Of a stretch of DNA of 64,000 bases, positions 63,401 to 64,000 are shown one piece after another. Numbering within the stretch: the stretch's first letter is position 1; each line of letters begins with the position of its first letter. A model generated the notes under the pieces. That model searched no databases and was not told the DNA's origin. It worked only from the letters and a program-made list of their open reading frames with translations. The stretch is from NCBI GenBank assembly GCA_934045905.1, contig OW203762.1, forward strand, positions 50,121,411 through 50,185,410, written 5' to 3'. Source of the DNA: Leuctra nigra. Lineage: Eukaryota; Arthropoda; Insecta; Plecoptera; Leuctridae. A program made the position numbers and the translations under genes.

Positions 63401-64000
63401 AAGACTGTTCAGACTACGGTTCAGAAAATTCAAAATCAAATTACTTTCAACAATGAAACCCTCAACAATTCATCTATAAGTATTGTTGGCTTCTTTGTTG
63501 TAAACCAACAATGCTGGGGTAGTGAAAAATCTCAAGAAAAAATTATTTTCTTTTAACAATGAAATATACAACAATGTATCTACGTCTATTGTTGGCTCCA
63601 TTGTTGGTATGTGAACTATGTGCCCTACTCGGATGGTTTTACTACATTTTGTAAGTTTTCCTGGAAATCTTTTAACTTCAGCCCAACTTTGGCGAAATGG
63701 CAACTTCGGCGAACATTTTCAACAATATGTACATTTCATTGTGAAATCGATTTTCTAAACGGTAATGAGGAAACCGCGAAGGTGGATCTCACTAATGGAC
63801 GACGTTGGTCCGTCAGGCCTGGTCACTGCGGCGCCGCCAAGGGTCAGCTGGAAACACTGCGCATCCTGGGCGCGCACGACGCCAACCTCTGGATGCGCAA
63901 CGTCAAGGGCGACTTCCCGCTCCACGACGCCGTCGCGTCTGGACGCAAGGATCTCGTGCGCTGGCTGTTGACGCAGCGACCAGACGCCGTCAACGCCCCC
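51327..64000 (+). CDS. Ankyrin-repeat protein, 5' six exons (continues past the window)
   Basis: Exons are 51327-51497, 53892-54150, 57499-57738, 60805-60879, 61685-61883 and 63817-64000. Phases 0, 1, 1, 1 and 2 match at every junction, giving 376 open codons. Residues 33-376 are ten consecutive ankyrin repeats, with motifs TPLMYA, TALHYC, TALHLA, SVVHWA, YPIHYA, QPILWA, TALHCA, TALFYS, TPGHCG and FPLHDA. Repeat 5 has an insertion of about 12 residues (CGPNSEMGNDVR). No signal peptide or membrane segment was seen. Ankyrin arrays bind protein partners; the specific role is unknown. The uninterrupted array and H-W/H-C pattern resemble inversin or MLT-4-type proteins, but orthology cannot be decided from this part. 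Exons are GC-rich within AT-rich introns. A stop codon at 51312 in frame supports the chosen start, although exon 1 could also begin at an acceptor ending at 51321. Confidence 0.92.
51961..51974. repeat. Short AG microsatellite next to retroelement 3' end
   Basis: About seven AG steps. On the minus strand this CT run lies beyond the AT-rich 3' tail of the R2-like fragment and may mark where the insertion ends. Confidence 0.5.
52220..53296 (-). mobile_element. R2-like non-LTR retrotransposon, 5'-truncated, endonuclease end
   Basis: An uninterrupted 358-codon frame on the minus strand corresponds to the C-terminal part of R2-group polyproteins. In order it carries a thumb-like region (IVSLPFDTPDSMLYTSHKYK), a Cys-His cluster C-R-R-C...LPHVLGFC (about residues 187-206), and a restriction-like endonuclease region with RRIDIIAID and YIMDPTIRFE. 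The end reads VIGLLVGSRGTITRFF. The reverse-transcriptase palm is absent, and an in-frame stop lies just upstream of the first Met. The insertion is therefore 5'-truncated, as is usual after incomplete target-primed reverse transcription. It lies antisense in ankyrin intron 1. The lack of stops suggests a fairly recent insertion. The AT-rich 3' untranslated tail extends toward about 51975. Confidence 0.88.
53892..54150 (+). CDS. Ankyrin gene exon 2
   Basis: 259 nt encoding the end of repeat 1, repeats 2-3 and the start of repeat 4 (TALHYC, YTALHLAVIAGN, SVVHWAT). The donor is ACAG|GTGAGT, one base into a codon. Confidence 0.93.
54510..54912. repeat. 18-bp minisatellite in intron 2
   Basis: About 21 copies of CTGTAGGGGTGTGATGGC with point variants. 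Since 18 is a multiple of three, it leaves long frames on both strands (repeats of MACRGV on plus, THTPTGHH-like on minus). None has other coding features. Confidence 0.95.
54913..57216. other. Distal part of ankyrin intron 2
   Basis: AT-rich. A purine-rich tract lies at 55080-55102. A B-box-like fragment (GTTCGACTCCC) lies near 55995. A short hairpin at 56687-56738 is listed separately. No additional exon is needed, since exon 2 joins exon 3 in frame. Confidence 0.5.
56687..56738 (+). repeat. Short perfect hairpin: 19-bp arms, 14-nt loop
   Basis: AACTGACATTTCGTGGTTG pairs exactly with CAACCACGAAATGTCAGTT. The flanks can extend the stem imperfectly (ACCA/TGGT). The size is compatible with a microRNA precursor or a tiny MITE. 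It lies in ankyrin intron 2. Confidence 0.6.
57217..57602 (+). repeat. 131-bp triplication of the exon 3 acceptor and exon start
   Basis: Three direct copies with a 131-bp period (acceptors ending at 57236, 57367 and 57498). Each holds CCTCCGACCTCTGTTCCAG and about 105 nt of exon encoding CGEVEALELVLDAGARASTP. Only the third copy runs into the rest of the exon. The first differs in the encoded HGRYPIVY versus HGGYPIHY. Because 131 is not divisible by three, using acceptor 1 or 2 shifts the frame. Confidence 0.93.
57499..57738 (+). CDS. Ankyrin gene exon 3
   Basis: 240 nt from the third acceptor, completing repeat 4, all of repeat 5 with its insertion, and the start of repeat 6 (QPILWAASA). 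It enters and leaves one base into a codon. The donor is GCAG|GTAGGA. Confidence 0.92.
59763..59890. mobile_element. mariner-like MITE, degenerate copy 3
   Basis: It shares GAGCTCTGATTTCATTGA and GGATTGATTGTCAAGGAA with the copies at 22302 and 24595, and a decayed right end (AAGTGTA). The left end is eroded. Confidence 0.6.
60482..60545. repeat. Short inverted repeat with CCAAT boxes
   Basis: GTTGTAGCGTTAGCCAATCA and its inverted partner TGATTGGCTAACGCTTCAAC have 21-bp arms with one mismatch and a 22-nt loop. Confidence 0.75.
60805..60879 (+). CDS. Ankyrin gene exon 4
   Basis: A short 75-nt exon between GTGTCTTCAG and donor ACAG|GTGAGC. It encodes SADAILALVNAGASVEADD and DKDGLT, the second half of repeat 6 and the start of repeat 7. 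Phase 1 at both ends. Confidence 0.92.
61125..61350. mobile_element. Imperfect fold-back MITE in intron 4
   Basis: The left part (ATTAGTTTAAGCTACAGTTA, CTTCACTTC) and the reverse complement of the right part (ATTAGTTTAATCTTCAGTTT, CTCCACTTC) align with several mismatches. It is an eroded palindrome of about 225 bp without coding sequence. Confidence 0.5.
61685..61883 (+). CDS. Ankyrin gene exon 5
   Basis: 199 nt after acceptor GACGTCATCAG, encoding repeats 7 and 8 (ALHCAASRGHTDCLETLI, TALFYSVTLGHADSTQLL). The donor is GCAC|GTGAGT, two bases into a codon. Confidence 0.93.
61884..63816 (+). other. Ankyrin gene intron 5
   Basis: A 1.9-kb AT-rich intron holding a fold-back MITE (62711-63334). 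It ends in GGTCCGTCAG. Confidence 0.75.
62711..63334. mobile_element. Fold-back MITE of about 625 bp
   Basis: Ends TCGACACTAAAAGT / ACTTTTAGTGTCGA are exact inverted copies. Inner arms match over long stretches (CAAGTCACTTAGATGTCAAT; ACACATTCATTCAAATTCTT; TGTCTATTCACCAAAA) around a centre near 63020. The arm tips differ more than the inner arms. No reading frame was found. Confidence 0.85.
63817..64000 (+). CDS. Ankyrin gene exon 6 (cut by window end)
   Basis: 184 nt in frame from acceptor CCGTCAG to the last base, encoding the end of repeat 8, repeat 9 and most of repeat 10 (GHCGAAKGQLETLRILGAHD, FPLHDAVASGRKDLVRWLLT). No donor or stop appears before the edge. Confidence 0.9.

Overview
This is eukaryotic nuclear DNA, most likely from an insect or another arthropod. 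Short, GC-rich coding exons with GT-AG introns sit in AT-rich sequence packed with fold-back MITEs, tRNA-like SINE remnants, non-LTR retrotransposon tails and tandem arrays. There are no operons, ribosome-binding sites or long bacterial-type reading frames. Arthropod origin is inferred from the family of R2-like endonuclease retroelement, the TCAGT initiator-like motif at one gene start and the general repeat style. The species cannot be named from the sequence.

Three protein-coding genes can be supported. (1) A complete YIF1 homologue (five coding exons, minus strand, 38307 down to 34860, 345 residues) encodes a five-pass ER/Golgi membrane protein. (2) The first coding exon of a PACS-family cargo-sorting adaptor (minus strand, 34078 down to 33969) lies 781 bp beyond the YIF1 stop codon. 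Its second exon was not found, so its first intron probably runs leftward across most or all of the left half of the window. (3) The 5' part of a long ankyrin-repeat gene (plus strand, six exons from 51327 to the right edge) encodes at least ten ankyrin repeats. All exon phases join cleanly, and the gene continues past base 64000.

Layout: 1-2090 is a GC-rich 59-bp tandem array that is cut by the left edge. 2091-25190 is AT-rich DNA with no recognised gene, carrying fold-back elements (4448-5783, 20311-20942), a perfect 78-bp-arm hairpin (17484-17665), mariner-like MITEs and SINE remnants. 25193-31350 holds three unrelated GC-rich arrays: 50 bp x 2, 172 bp x 26 and about 121 bp x 3. 33969-38307 holds PACS exon 1 and YIF1. 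38811-41397 is a nested cluster of fold-back elements. 41448-42400 is a non-LTR retrotransposon tail split by a PIF/Harbinger-like MITE. 42770-43445 contains a hAT-like MITE. 43500-51300 is largely featureless. 51322-64000 is the ankyrin gene, whose introns hold an antisense R2-like retrotransposon fragment, an 18-bp minisatellite, a triplicated exon 3 start and several hairpins.

YIF1 and PACS products both act in early secretory or Golgi/endosomal membrane traffic, but their adjacency need not mean co-regulation. No prokaryotic-type defence or biosynthetic system is present. The most unusual signals are the triplicated splice-acceptor/exon unit, the perfect long hairpin, the large homogeneous 172-bp satellite next to ordinary genes, and fold-back elements that repeatedly carry ETS/CRE/YY1-like motifs.
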